A stretch of DNA of 64,000 bases from Hydractinia symbiolongicarpus (Eukaryota > Cnidaria > Hydrozoa > Anthoathecata > Hydractiniidae): assembly GCF_029227915.1 (NCBI RefSeq), contig NC_079875.1, positions 6,386,001 to 6,450,000 of the forward strand, written 5' to 3'. Shown here piece after piece: positions 1 to 10,613 of the stretch. The stretch's first letter is position 1. Every line of letters starts with the position of its first letter. The notes under the pieces are model-generated. The model saw nothing but the letters and a program-made list of their open reading frames with translations, did no database searches and was not told the origin of the DNA. The position numbers and the translations under genes are program-made.

Positions 1-32
1 CTTTGTGAAAGTATGTAAGTAACATTTCTCAC

Positions 33-322
33 CTTCAGATGTGTGTTTTCCAACACCACCAACAAATATTTTACTGAAATAACAAGAAAAAAACACATAA
101 ATTATAGCTACCATCATAATAATTATCAATCAGTGTTAGAATTAAAAGGAATGCTTACCACTGTTCATCCTGAGGACTTCTAAACGGCTTTCTAGGACCA
201 AAGTTTTGTTGTGGAGCCATAACAAGAGGTTGTTGTTGGTAAACTATCGTTTGTTGAACTCCAGGCATAACAGGTATTCCTCCATTGGGAATAGGAGCGA
301 TTTGTTGGATGTGTTGAGCCAT
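33..322 (-). CDS. RNA-recognition-motif (RRM) protein, 5' end only
   Basis: Two exons of a minus-strand gene that continues off the left edge. Exon 1 (322-159) starts with ATG and encodes 54 residues rich in Gln, Pro and Ile (begins MAQHIQQIAPIPNGG, ends FRSPQDEQ), then a GT donor. Exon 2 (73-33) follows a consensus TTTCAG acceptor, keeps the phase and reads KIFVGGVGKHTSE before another GT donor. KIFVGGV is a textbook RNP2 strand of an RRM, and the downstream Thr-Ser-Glu fits helix 1 of the hnRNP A/B, Musashi and DAZAP1-type RRMs. The likely role is therefore RNA binding in nucleus or cytoplasm. RNP1 lies outside the window, so the subfamily cannot be named. The bases 1-32 are intron. Confidence 0.72.
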
Positions 323-1000
323 ATTCTTGATTCAAAGATGTATTTTCTATTGTTTTCCTTGTTCAAAATTTCGTGAAAAGGCATGTGCTGATTATGGTAA
401 CCCGCAAAGGACTTTTGTGTTTTTTTCGGATTTTTCTCCCGTTTGTTCCGAATTCGGTCTCAGGCCTTTCAACAAAGGCACGCAACCTTCTATCCAGGTC
501 AATTGCGGATGCGACTTCTGCTTCGAAAGGATCAAGGTTTTTGAGAACTCAAGCAAACAAAACAGACGAAGATTGTTTCAAGGAAAAACGATGCAATAAA
601 TGGGTATCACATAATAATACTTATGAGGAGTAGAAAATAGGATTTTACAAAAAGAGTATCATTACCTCTCCTATCAAAAAGGCAAAAACCCTGGAGGCGA
701 GGGTGGGCTTTTGTAACATCTCTCATTTTTTACTTGATTTAAGTTTGCTTGTTTATAGTTCCAACTGACAAAGAAAATTAGCAGGCCCTAATAAAAAGCG
801 CAAGTCAGAAGAAGATTAAGTTCCATTAGTCTTTCACCGGTAATAATGTTGTGGAAAGAATGTTGTCCGATACCATTCCAGTAAAGTGCTATGGTTTGTG
901 TAACCACACGATATAATCATTTTTTTAAATTTTACTTTTTTTTGTTTGGTACATTGAATATTGAAGACGTCGATATACAGAAGTAACCTTTTAATTTGGT
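323..1000. other. Non-coding upstream region of the RRM gene
   Basis: This holds the presumed promoter and 5' UTR of the minus-strand RRM gene. Short overlapping open frames at 327-633 look like chance frames without splice structure or a recognisable domain. I see no other gene. Confidence 0.4.
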
Positions 1001-1009
1001 TAAGGCCAA

Positions 1010-1145
1010 CCTCGTCCCCAGGACTATTTGCTTCTCAACAGCGCTACTATTTGCTTCTCAATGGCGCTGCGCTTTCTGATAGTTCTAAAAAGGTGCTGGG
1101 GTCGTGCTTGAGTTAAGGCTGTTCTCTCATCCTCGTCCCCAGGTT
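1010..1145. repeat. Short dispersed element with CCTCGTCCCCAGG ends
   Basis: The motif CCTCGTCCCCAGG occurs at about 1010-1022 and again near 1131-1142, with an internal near-duplicate ACTATTTGCTTCTCAA and a GGCGCTG stretch. Related copies of the motif recur at about 6171, 6303, 6353 (inverted), 7555, 11163 and 11961. This is a dispersed short-element family. Confidence 0.5.
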
Positions 1146-1202
1146 TGTTGCCTATGTCAAAGCCGCTAGGTTTATTTGACGGCGACCGCCCCAATGTCAG
1201 AA

Positions 1203-1353
1203 AGATCAGACCTCTGATCATGACGGGTTCTGGGGACCGCGGATTGAATCCCGCTCACTGCTTGGCAGTATGTTTAGTGATGAACAAAGTAGTTCTTCTT
1301 CAATATGACTTACACGAATTATGCTCGCCCGTCATGATCAGAGGTCTGATCGG
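1203..1353. repeat. 24-bp inverted repeat enclosing a SINE fragment
   Basis: The arm at 1203-1226 (contains AGACCTCTGATCATGACGGG) is repeated in reverse complement at 1330-1353, apparently without mismatch over about 24 bases. The enclosed sequence (1228-1300) is the 3' half of the SINE that recurs at 1501-1573. Confidence 0.6.
1228..1300 (+). repeat. tRNA-derived SINE, copy 1 (5' truncated)
   Basis: Nearly identical to 1501-1573. It contains a pol III B-box-like GGATTGAATCC followed by the shared body CTGCTTGGCAGTATGTTTAG. The A-box half is absent, replaced by the inverted-repeat arm at 1203-1226. Confidence 0.55.
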
Positions 1354-1461
1354 GGTGAAGCATTCTCTGTTGAAAATGAAATACAGCTGTGCTATGATAA
1401 ATACTCGCCTATATGTATACACACCATCTGGATAAACTATCTGAGTTCATCACTAATATAT

Positions 1462-1573
1462 TGCCGCACGTAGTGTAGTGGTTCTGTCTGCGGCTCCCAG
1501 TTCTGGGCACCGCGGATCGAATCCCGCTCACTGCTTGGCAGTATGTTTAGTGATGAACAAAGTAGTTCTTCTT
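1462..1573 (+). repeat. tRNA-derived SINE, copy 2
   Basis: An A-box-like TAGTGTAGTGG at 1471-1481 and a B box GGATCGAATCC at 1514-1524 have tRNA-like spacing, with a potential anticodon-arm hairpin between them. The 3' body matches copy 1 at 1228-1300. Acceptor-stem pairing is poor, so this is a SINE and not a functional tRNA. Confidence 0.6.
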
Positions 1574-1869
1574 AAATAAAAAATGATATATGGTTATATA
1601 AAGCAACATTTGATCAATTTTTGTGCACCTCGCAGTTAAAATACAGCTAAATTATCACTTGATAGTGTATACTACACTACATGAATGTCACACTTGGCTT
1701 GAAGTAAGTTCATTTGTGTCAGAAAGATATATTTTCTTATAAACGAGTTGTTATAGCGCTAAACATTTCGTAGTGCCAAAGTTTGACTTAATTAGTTTTG
1801 TTTTTAAAGCGAGAAATCTATTATAAACAATTATATGGTCAATCTAAGAAAGTAACGGAAAGTTTAAGG

Positions 1870-2090
1870 GAAAATCCACTTATGTTTTTTTCCCTCCGAC
1901 ACATTACTGCCAGACATACATACACCATTGCTCTAATTTGCGTGCCTGCTACACAAGCAGGTTTGCGGTCAGTAGATGCCTCCATATGGACTGACAACAC
2001 TACAACTTAAGTGCGCCGGGACTCAAACCTGAAACTTCATGATTACAAGTTTAATGTCCTACCACTTTGCCATCTCCGCTGACCTATATA
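1870..2090 (-). repeat. tRNA-derived SINE on the minus strand
   Basis: The reverse complement of 2011-2080 carries a perfect A-box pattern (TGGCAAAGTGG) and a B box (GGTTTGAGTCC) about 45 bases apart, ending in CCCGGCGCAC. The acceptor stem does not pair, so this is not a tRNA gene. The body probably continues leftward and includes a small hairpin, ACCTGC/GCAGGT, around 1946-1964. The left boundary is a guess. Confidence 0.5.
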
Positions 2091-2475
2091 TCGATCCAAC
2101 AATCATACTTCTATTTCCTGGTTTTGGAGCAAACATTTTTGCCATCCTCTTTTACTGCCTCTTCCTGCATTTCTCCAAATATATCCCCATTATTTTGCTA
2201 TTTTATCCACGTCTTAAAGTTGTGCAGTACTTGTGTTGTTTTCTTTTTTTTACAGCGGCAACGATACCCCTATACTCTTTGTTTATACCACAGTTGCGGT
2301 GTTATAAGGTGTTATACACTCAGAAGAGACAGTATCAACTTTAGTGACAATTGTATTTTTACATTTCACATTTTTAACACGGCTAAAAGATCTAATACCT
2401 GAATATCGTCCTCAGCTTGTTTTAGAAACAGCGGAACTCACATCTTTTTCCCTAGGGAGTTTTTGCTTTATTTGC

Positions 2476-2523
2476 TTGATTTGATTGCTCGCACTGCTTT
2501 CACAATGCGAGCAATCAAATCAA
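2476..2523. repeat. Perfect 18-bp hairpin with 12-base loop
   Basis: The arm TTGATTTGATTGCTCGCA (2476-2493) is followed by a 12-base loop and its exact reverse complement at 2506-2523. It lies about 240 bases upstream of the HSF-like gene, next to a CCCTGGGAACGGAGTTG element at 2552-2570. It is probably a short transposon remnant. Confidence 0.75.
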
Positions 2524-2765
2524 ATTCATCAATTTTATTAGAAAGTGAAAATGCCCTGGGAACGGAGTTGCGCAATTCAATATAATAAGTTCAAACTTGC
2601 CCTGGGGATAAACGACTGGGGAACAAATGCAGTGGCATATTCACGATGGTTAAAAGTTAAGCAGTCGGACCTGATACTATCTTCTTATATCCTGTTTACC
2701 CCTGTTGAGCTTGCACAAGTTTTAACCTTGTTTGCGAAAAACCGTTACAAAAACAAAGCATTGTA

Positions 2766-3401
2766 ATGGTTTCCTTGTTGATTTCTCAAAGCAATATGTT
2801 GCATTTACCTTCGTTAAAAGAATTGGTGGAAGAAGAAGATACTTTTGAAGAAGTATCAGCCGAAAATTTTCACGCTGGTGAAGAACAACAGATAAAACGC
2901 ACCAATAGCAAAAAAGATTTTTTGTTAGGTTCAAATAATCAAAAGAAAATGGAACGAATAACGTCTTTGTCGGATATTTCAACTACAATTTACGACGTCT
3001 CGAATGATACCTACAAAGGCAGTGCGATGCAAGTCGCCGACGATATTTTGCGGCAGCGGTTTTCCTCTGGATTTTTAGTACAACTTTGTAAAATTCTAAC
3101 AGATGCAAACTTTGAGAATCACATTCGTTTTTGTCACAAAAAGAATTTGATCTTCATCGCAGACGCGAACGACTTTGAAACATATGTTCTCCGACTAAGA
3201 AATATGTTTTTAAAAGCTCGTACATTCAAGCAGTTTCATCGACAGATGGTATTACGTGGGTTTTTTGAACAAGAAATTAAATACAAAGACAGACGGCCAG
3301 GCCTGATTGTTTATGCACACCGCGAACAACAGGTCAACAACATACTCCTAGAAACTGTAGGAAGACGAGAAAACTGTTGTAAACGTCATTTAAAATTATA
3401 A
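2766..3401 (+). CDS. Divergent heat-shock-factor-type DNA-binding-domain protein
   Basis: An intact 211-residue frame. Residues 1-95 are acidic and low in complexity. Residues about 99-195 follow the HSF winged-helix pattern. Helix 1 is FLVQLCKILTDANFENHI, and strand and helix 2 follow as IFIADANDFETYVL. The recognition-helix equivalent is TFKQFHRQMVLRGFF, compared with the usual SFVRQLNxYGF. The stretch IVYAHREQQVNNILLETVGRR matches the position of the family's HPxFxRGxxxLLxxIxRR tail. The Arg-Gln pair and Gly-Phe of the recognition region are kept; the conserved Trp of strand 2 is lost. No heptad trimerisation repeat follows, which resembles the short HSFY/HSFX type more than HSF1. A second Met at residue 11 (2796) is an alternative start. 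AATAAA follows at 3578 and 3624. The HSF assignment is by eye; an upstream exon cannot be excluded. Confidence 0.62.
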   Translation: MVSLLISQSNMLHLPSLKELVEEEDTFEEVSAENFHAGEEQQIKRTNSKKDFLLGSNNQKKMERITSLSDISTTIYDVSNDTYKGSAMQVADDILRQRFSSGFLVQLCKILTDANFENHIRFCHKKNLIFIADANDFETYVLRLRNMFLKARTFKQFHRQMVLRGFFEQEIKYKDRRPGLIVYAHREQQVNNILLETVGRRENCCKRHLKL

Positions 3402-3577
3402 AGAGGCATCCTGAAACTTTTAAAAATGAATCATGTTCGAGATCTCAACTAGGTGCTTGTAATCGCATTTTCATAGATTTTTTTTCTTGCGCAACAAATT
3501 TTACCAGTACCACGAGACGCTTGCAGACAAGACAACTTATTGAAGAAAGATTAAGTCGACACTAACTAAGCAGTTCT

Positions 3578-3629
3578 AATAAAAAAAATTTTAAAAGTAT
3601 GTTTGCATTGCTATTTCAGAAAAAATAAA
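3578..3629 (+). terminator. Candidate polyadenylation signals of the HSF-like gene
   Basis: AATAAA occurs at 3578-3583 and 3624-3629, 180-230 bases after the stop codon and on the same strand. This is a reasonable 3' UTR length, but AATAAA is common in AT-rich DNA. Confidence 0.4.
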
Positions 3630-4530
3630 GGATAAATCCTTTATTTATCAAGCCATAAAATTTTGCTGTGAAATAATTAGCGACAAAAACAGAGCAACTT
3701 CGAATGCTTACAGAAATATTTATAATTTAGCATTATTATTCGAGCTACGATAAGTGGGTGCGTGGTGGTGTCCTTAAAAGTTGGAGTAAAAGCAACATTA
3801 CTCGGTGGTAGTAAATTCAAAGCCGCGTTTTGTAAGCTTTATCTTGACCTACCACTGTCATCAAGTTGAAAGCAATCATCGTAATGTCAAAAAAGAGACA
3901 ATAAAAAAATGGCTACTGCACTGTATACTATATATCAAATGTTTTAGCAGCATAAAGTGAACATCTATCTTACTTGCATCTACTTCTTAAGAGGGAATTG
4001 GACACCTGAGAGCAGGATAAATAATCTGAGAGAAGAAGTCGAAACGGAGGAGTTAAGTAAGGTGTTAATGTTTTTTATCACAGTGGTGTACAGTTTAAAG
4101 ATTGACCTAGTGACATGATAACACCAAAAATGGCTAGTAAACCTTTTCACTCACCGCTTATTATTATTATTTTTTTATTTGAGGTTTGTTGTTACGGCTA
4201 CATCAAGAAAAAAAAATCAACATCAGGACTTAGAACTACAGCTTGCCTACTTCGTCAGTTTTTAACTCTTTGATATCGAGGAATTTTGAAATGTTCGGTA
4301 TGCGGAAACTATAGCAACAGCGATGTCCATTAAAGCTCCGGGACTTTTTTTGTTATAATGGAGCGTTTGATAAAGCTTTTCTTATCATGATGCAGAGCTC
4401 CTTGTTTTTATGAAAATTCTATACAAATATGAGGATTTTTCACTGGGAAGAATAAAACTCCTAAGAAAATTTTGTTTGGTACATTTTGGGGTTCTATGAG
4501 AATTGGATCATGGACTTAGTATATTAACCC

Positions 4531-4660
4531 TATAATAACTTTTTATGAGGGCAATACCGGAGAATATTGACCGACGTCAAAGTATTACCCGAGCTTGTGA
4601 AGGCAATACGTGACAGAGGTCAATATTTGAAGATATTGCCCGAAATAAACAGTTATTATA
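4531..4660. mobile_element. Palindromic MITE-like element
   Basis: The left arm (4531-4573: TATAATAACT, then GGGCAATACC and GAATATTGACC) is matched in reverse complement by the right arm (4618-4660: GGTCAATATT, then ATATTGCCCG and AGTTATTATA). The arms span about 40 bases with mismatches, so the unit could fold almost end to end. Confidence 0.6.
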
Positions 4661-4924
4661 TGGATTATTATCCGGGTGCTGCATTTTACAAAAAATATAA
4701 CACTATAAGCAGGATGTAGAAACCATGTCTTTATAGACACTATTCCCATGGAACGGACATTCGAACTAAAAATATATTTTTTTGAATCGAATATCGTGTA
4801 AACATTACAGTTTTTTATCATAGCTACAAAAAAAAGTAAGTTTCACTTCTTTTTCGCGTTTTGTTTACTTTTTTCCGTGTTTATTTTCATTTAATGCTAC
4901 CGTATTTAAACTATAAACACGGTT

Positions 4925-5010
4925 GTTATGGTATCGGGCAATACCGTGGAATATTGCCCGCTATGACGTAAGTTTTAACCAATCACATTGCACGATTTTC
5001 GAAAATATTG
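4925..5010. repeat. Fragment related to the 4531-4660 element
   Basis: GGGCAATACCGTGGAATATT and a nearby TGACGTAAG resemble GGGCAATACCGGAGAATATT and GACGTCAAAG of the element at 4531. This is probably a second, partial copy of the same family. Confidence 0.45.
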
Positions 5011-6170
5011 ATGCCGCCCTTTTACCCGGGAATGAACAATAAAATTATTTTTGAAATTAAAATATTTCGCGACCATTCATTTTTAAACACTTCTAAGGAG
5101 AGAAACTAACTACATAATTAAAACCAAATTTGTCTATAAGTTCGCCTAAATCTAGAAAAATAGATTAAGTTACGCTTATTTCCTTCCTTCTACTTTGTAA
5201 CGCGTGACTATATGATGAGAAACAGAATTCTAAATCATTTACACTCTCACTGTTGTCATAAAACAATCTGCTTAAAGAATTAGCATCGTATAACATTTAT
5301 AATAAACAAATTAATGAACTGATTGGATGAGGAATGCGGAGAATGTGAAAAATGAGTTGCAATTAGATCCTATTACAGAAATTTAGTACGAGGGATATAT
5401 GGTCGTCATGAAATTACTAGTACAAAATGAAGAAAAATTTGCGGGTGTTATATTATGCGAGTTTTGTGTTAAGTTAGCAAGGATGAGTACCCTAAATCCT
5501 CGATTAATAATCTGTGCCCTTATTTATTTTTTTAGTTTCCTCAAAGAATATGGGCGAGGCTTCTATTTAAACGGGGTGGTAATTTGAGCAGGCTTCTTCC
5601 TGAAGACAAAACGTACAGAAAGTTGGGATTTTGAATGAAACAAGTGGCTCTCGCAAAACTTTGAATAAACGCCCGTTTCTTAAGACAAAGCAGGTTGGCG
5701 CTTTTTTAACGCGTGCGCTTGCAGACCACTTTCTGTGGGGCGTTATATTTTGATGTTGCGTTAAATATTGATTTCAGTGCCTTTTGGGATCTTGTGCTTT
5801 CAAAAAATATGTATGGATTTCAATAACAGCCATTTTATCCCGGTATTCGATATGCTTAATCAAGTGTACGATAAAAGTGTTTTATGGGAATCGTTCGTAT
5901 TATTTGGACTCTGTCGTCGTTAAATCGAACTGTGACATCTTAAAAATGAACTTCCCAGTAAGACTAAATTTCAATTCGTAAAAACTTGTAACGCAAAAGA
6001 TGCGAAAATTTCAAATGAAATTAAACGCTGACGTTAAATTCATAACGAAATAACATAAAAATATGCTTGTCCGACGGCGAATCAGCTTGACGGGAAGAAG
6101 AAATAAGAAACTATTAAGAACAAGTTATCTTACAATTGATATAATCTACATCTAGACATTACAAATAAAA

Positions 6171-6378
6171 CAACCTCGTTCCGAGGAATTGTCTCTCACT
6201 GGCGCTGCAAAAGAAACAACAAGCCCTAGGATCGAAGTTACAAAGAAAACAAATTAAAACATGAAAAATTACAATATTTCTTAATATTTGCATCGTAAAC
6301 AACAACCTCGTTCTCAAGGAATCCTCTATTTTTTAAAGGTACAGCAAGGAGCCTTGGGAACGAGGTTGCGAAAAGACT
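6171..6378. repeat. CCTCGTTC short elements, one forming a palindrome
   Basis: CAACCTCGTTCCGAGGAATT is at about 6171. ACAACCTCGTTCTCAAGGAA at 6302 and the inverted CCTTGGGAACGAGGTTG at 6353-6370 form a roughly 75-base inverted-repeat unit. It belongs to the same family as the motif near 1010-1145. Confidence 0.5.
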
Positions 6379-8267
6379 AGTTATAAAAAAACAAATTTTG
6401 ATTTGGGTCATTTTTTTTAAGATTGTTTACTAAATAGAAGCATGTAAGAAAATTAAAACTTATTGGAGCCCTGTGATTTTTATATAGCCTTATAGCATTG
6501 AGAACTTAATGTAACGGATATCGAAAGTTTGTCGCAGATTTTCGGCTCACGGCAAGAGAGAACGAATCTATACAGACGTTAAATACTATATCCGCGAAAT
6601 ACAAGAAGTTACAAAAACTTATAAAATGAAGTTGCGTCCTTTAAAAAGTCTGAAAACACATTAAGAAGATCCTTCACCATATATAAATTGTGCCTCAAAG
6701 TGAGATAAAACAATCCCATAACAATCCCACAAATCCCATAAAACGGGACTTAATGTTTTCAGGTTGTTAACTATTTCGAAATGTCAAAGATTTCAGACTT
6801 TTTGAGAATTCAGTTTTGACTAAGTTAACAACCTGATTTTTCCGTGAAACATTGACAAGACAAATTTTAAAAGTGCACATAAAATAGGCACCATCCCCTC
6901 AATATCAAACGACCCTGGGAAGCTATTTGGACAACATATAAAATTTACATCGTGGGGTGGGTTAAAGTAAGGAGTGTTAAAAAGTTAAAATAGCTTTGTA
7001 AAAAAATTAGTGGAATATGAAAAATAATAAGAAAATTAACATATAACCAGAACGTTGTTTGTTATAATTAATGCAAAAATTATTATGTATATCACAAAAA
7101 GAAAATGGAATATATTTATAAATATACCTTATCAGTACTATTTTTACGCGTATGAATTCTCGCGCAGCAAAAAAAAATCGAATTTGCGCGTATTATAACA
7201 TGCAGTCAATTATCTGAAAAAATTACAAAGTCTTTTTAAAATATCATGCTTTTTGGTTTCCAACCCTCTAATTGCTCCAACGCCCTATAGGTATTGATTT
7301 TCGAAACAATTTATACACCAGCCCCCATTTATCTGGTGCTCTAGAGTATAGATTAGTTTGAACATATTAAAATAAAAATACGCATGTAAAAATATGTAAA
7401 AACTTTTCCACAATCCAAAAGTTTTTAAACAAGTTAAAATCTATTAAAGTTCCACAACCTTGACACAAATTTCTTCGAAATACAAATGTCTTTAGGTTAA
7501 TAAAAGATTACGAAAACAGTGATATTTTTGTACCAATAACATCACAAAAAAACAATCTCGTTCCCAGGTGACTAATTTTTGTTTTATAATCAGGTTCAAA
7601 AAGTCAGCAAAAATTAAGCAAGTTCAAATGCTTTACCTGGCTTTAAAGTGTTTTTTAAAAAACATGTGAAAGCGAAATTTATTATAATATACAAATTAAA
7701 CAAATTTTATCAGTTTTATAAAAAGATTAAACTTAATAACAATAAACTATACAAGCTAAACAAGGCATAAAATAACAAATTTTATGAAACTTTTAATTCA
7801 AAATAAATAAATGCGGATGTTAATTGTAAATTAAATTTCCAATTTAAAATTATAGCCCATAATGGATTTAAAAACCATGGCTTTGAAAGTGGAATGACAC
7901 ATGTCTAATTGTAGTACGCAATTAATTTTGTCTGGAGTAGTCCGTTTATAAAAATATAACTATTAATAATACATAGAATCTCACCAAGGAAATGTGACAT
8001 GTGTGCCTAACAACTCGCGAGGACTTTTTACAATGCAGAATTAAGCACACTAAAGCCATTAATGGTTAGGCTGAGAATGTTCAAACGTTAAACAATGTTT
8101 TTAAAGCAAATCTGATTGAGATTAAGATACGCTTCAAATTACACAATGTATTTAACAGAATAAATAATTTTAAATAAAAAAATATTATCACCTACAACCA
8201 CGACAATCTGTACAACTCATTTAACATTTTTTCCCACAAATACAAATATTGAACATTATATTTAGTG

Positions 8268-10613
8268 CTAATTTTTGCTAAGCAGCTCAAAATAGCAAAC
8301 ATCTCTCAATGTAACATTATATCCACGATATCCACCCTTCGTCATATTTATTGTGCTTTTCCTCCCCCACTGTTCTTTCCATACGCCAGCTGGCAAATAT
8401 ATGGTATGCCAAACAATATTTAAATGCATAACGGGGGCAACAAGGAACTTTTCAGTCACCATAAATTCTGTGTCAACAACAAACGTCTCATGATCCACTG
8501 GCCAGTACCACCATAATGGTCGGATTATTGGCTCGCCTGTAATCACTGCATTCTCTGCTGCAGTATACATCACTTCAGATATGTTTTTACGAATAGCTAA
8601 GGCCTCCTTTACAATTACCAAAACATCTTTATCATTATCAAAATCCCATGGTGGCTTTGAAAACTGAATAGCAGGTAAAAAGGCAGAAAGTTGAGCCCAT
8701 CTAACATACAGCTCCTTGTTTGGCTTATAAAAATACTCATTACCACCCACCATATCTGGCAAAACATAGGGATACCCTATCATGCTGAAAGTCAGAGCCG
8801 CTGTCAAAACAGAATGTAGTCCATTGCCAGTGTCCCAATGAGATGCCCGATCAAGAATTCTTGTAAACATCCCATACTTTTGACACTTGTATGAACTTCG
8901 CACTTCACCAAGTTGTTGAAACTTGGATGCCAATTCTACATAGAGTTTGGTAAAATAATTAGGATTGGGTTGAGGGATTATAAAATTGTAATCTTGTGGC
9001 AAATAGTTAAGTTCACCAGCATCGAATTTAAAACCATCAATTTTAAGCCTCTTAAACCCCTCCAATGTGTTTTGAAACCATGTTCTAGCATTTTCATTAG
9101 TTGTGTCAAGAATTGTAGCAAAACCATGCCACCACTTTGTTATCCCAGGAGCTCCTTTTTTACCAAATTTCATCCAATATGGTAATCCCCGAAGAAAAGC
9201 CTTAGATTTTAAGCCTGCAAAAGGATATACCCAAACGGTTATCCGAAAACCATAACTTTTTAAAATATCAATCATTAGATTTGGGTCACTAAACTTTTCA
9301 GGATTAAAATTAAAATCTCCATACTGTGTAGAATATGAATCGTCTATTTGTATGTGACTCCTTTCAAATCCATGATTTTTGATTTCCTCTGCAAATTTTA
9401 ATATGACACTCTGGTTTATATGTGTTCGAAATTGTACCCAAGTTGACCATATTGGTTGAGTCATCATTCGTTTATCTGGAACTTTCTCTGGCTTTTCAAT
9501 AAACTTATCAAACATAACCTTATGAACATCTTTTATGTTATCTCTGATACAAACAGTATATTTCAGTAAGTTTGTGGAGCTTGTGTTGACATATTTCACG
9601 TTGTAGTAGTCTTTCAAGTCAGCACGGATACAAAACTTATCACCTTTAGGATGCTTCTTAGTTACTTCATTCATACTAACATGTAATGGCACATGTTCAT
9701 CAATATAAATCCCCGCCCCTTTGCTGTTAACTGCAAATGGTTCTAATACACTACCAAAAATATTAGGCTGATAACTATCAAGGTAGTCAGAAGTTAAAAA
9801 AGGTGTCATTGGAAAAGACGTTTTGTCTAATGGCCATGTTTGGTTAAAGACTTCTCCAAGTCCAAACCAATGAGAAAACTTTGTGTCAAAACAATCTTCC
9901 AATTTATTATTATAACTTGATATCCAATAAACTTCATAGCACTGATCACTAAAGTTTAGCTTTGTTATTGTTAATGTGATTACATCTAAATCAAGTTCTT
10001 GAAATTTTATTGTCAATGAGTCATTTGTGTAGTGAACTGAGAAATTCTTTTTTGCTGCTTCAGATAACTGCTGCCCAAGATCGACCTTTAATGCAATATT
10101 TGGCTTGCTTTCTGATTCTGCAACCAAAGCACTGACATTGGAAGAAAATCGCAGTGTCAAATAGTCCTTGTGATCAATAAATATGTTCTTGCCAAATACA
10201 GTATATTTCTTTTCAATAATTTTTGCTTTAGTTGCTATAGTCTCACTCTCATATTGTTTAGGCAAATAAAAACTCAACATAAAAATTGCAGCCACTAGGA
10301 GAAGAATTCCTATCAAAGCCATTGTAATTCGAATTTTCTTGCAAAATTGATAGTTGTGCGTTTGAGCCAGACTTTTAGTCCTTAGCCTTTGCTGCAATGC
10401 ATTTTCGGTAGCAATTTTCCTATCCCCAGGTAATCCATTTCTACTATACTTATTTGTGTTGTTTGTGATTGTAGAAGAGATGGTATTCAGTGAATCGCCA
10501 CTTGGGGAGCGGTTATGTACTGTGTATCCTGTATATGAACTTAATCCAGTCAAACTTGTTCTAGTTGAATTTTCATCATACTCTGAAATTGACGATAACT
10601 TCTCAGCCAACAT
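8268..10613 (-). CDS. MYORG-like glycoside hydrolase family 31 membrane glycosidase
   Basis: An uninterrupted 781-codon frame encoding a type II membrane protein. Residues 1-94 are a Ser/Asn-rich cytoplasmic tail, about 97-117 a membrane anchor (MALIGILLLVAAIFMLSFYL), and the rest is lumenal with many N-glycosylation sequons. GH31 landmarks are present: QPIWSTW at 386-392, IQIDDSY at 421-427 lining the active site, the nucleophile Asp531 in DGFKFDAGE, and the acid/base Asp594 in SHWDTGNG, followed by YPYVLPDMVGGNEY. The GFKFDAGE form of the nucleophile motif and the single anchor point to the MYORG (KIAA1161) branch, whose human member is an ER alpha-galactosidase. Here both catalytic Asp residues are kept, so an active lumenal glycosidase is inferred. 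The absence of introns is striking beside its multi-exon neighbours. The start is the first in-frame Met, just ahead of the tail. Confidence 0.9.
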   Translation of the reverse strand: MLAEKLSSISEYDENSTRTSLTGLSSYTGYTVHNRSPSGDSLNTISSTITNNTNKYSRNGLPGDRKIATENALQQRLRTKSLAQTHNYQFCKKIRITMALIGILLLVAAIFMLSFYLPKQYESETIATKAKIIEKKYTVFGKNIFIDHKDYLTLRFSSNVSALVAESESKPNIALKVDLGQQLSEAAKKNFSVHYTNDSLTIKFQELDLDVITLTITKLNFSDQCYEVYWISSYNNKLEDCFDTKFSHWFGLGEVFNQTWPLDKTSFPMTPFLTSDYLDSYQPNIFGSVLEPFAVNSKGAGIYIDEHVPLHVSMNEVTKKHPKGDKFCIRADLKDYYNVKYVNTSSTNLLKYTVCIRDNIKDVHKVMFDKFIEKPEKVPDKRMMTQPIWSTWVQFRTHINQSVILKFAEEIKNHGFERSHIQIDDSYSTQYGDFNFNPEKFSDPNLMIDILKSYGFRITVWVYPFAGLKSKAFLRGLPYWMKFGKKGAPGITKWWHGFATILDTTNENARTWFQNTLEGFKRLKIDGFKFDAGELNYLPQDYNFIIPQPNPNYFTKLYVELASKFQQLGEVRSSYKCQKYGMFTRILDRASHWDTGNGLHSVLTAALTFSMIGYPYVLPDMVGGNEYFYKPNKELYVRWAQLSAFLPAIQFSKPPWDFDNDKDVLVIVKEALAIRKNISEVMYTAAENAVITGEPIIRPLWWYWPVDHETFVVDTEFMVTEKFLVAPVMHLNIVWHTIYLPAGVWKEQWGRKSTINMTKGGYRGYNVTLRDVCYFELLSKN

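Larger units (their letters stand above)
3630..8267. other. Long non-coding stretch between the HSF-like and GH31 genes
   Basis: I see no supported gene. Short frames at 4585-4821, 5399-5587 and 5784-5981 lack domains and splice structure. The stretch contains inverted-repeat elements at 4531-4660 and 4925-5010, CCTCGTTC-type elements at 6171-6377 and about 7553, and presumably the 3' UTR of the minus-strand GH31 gene at its right end. Confidence 0.5.

Noticed and set aside
2011-2085. tRNA gene on the minus strand
   Set aside because: A and B boxes are good but the acceptor stem does not pair and the T and anticodon stems are broken, so a tRNA-derived SINE fits better.
3838-3885. Coiled-coil-gene exon copy (minus strand TTGATGACAGTGG resembling exon 15203-15146)
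   Set aside because: The similarity covers only about 13 bases and the frame is not maintained. It is probably chance.
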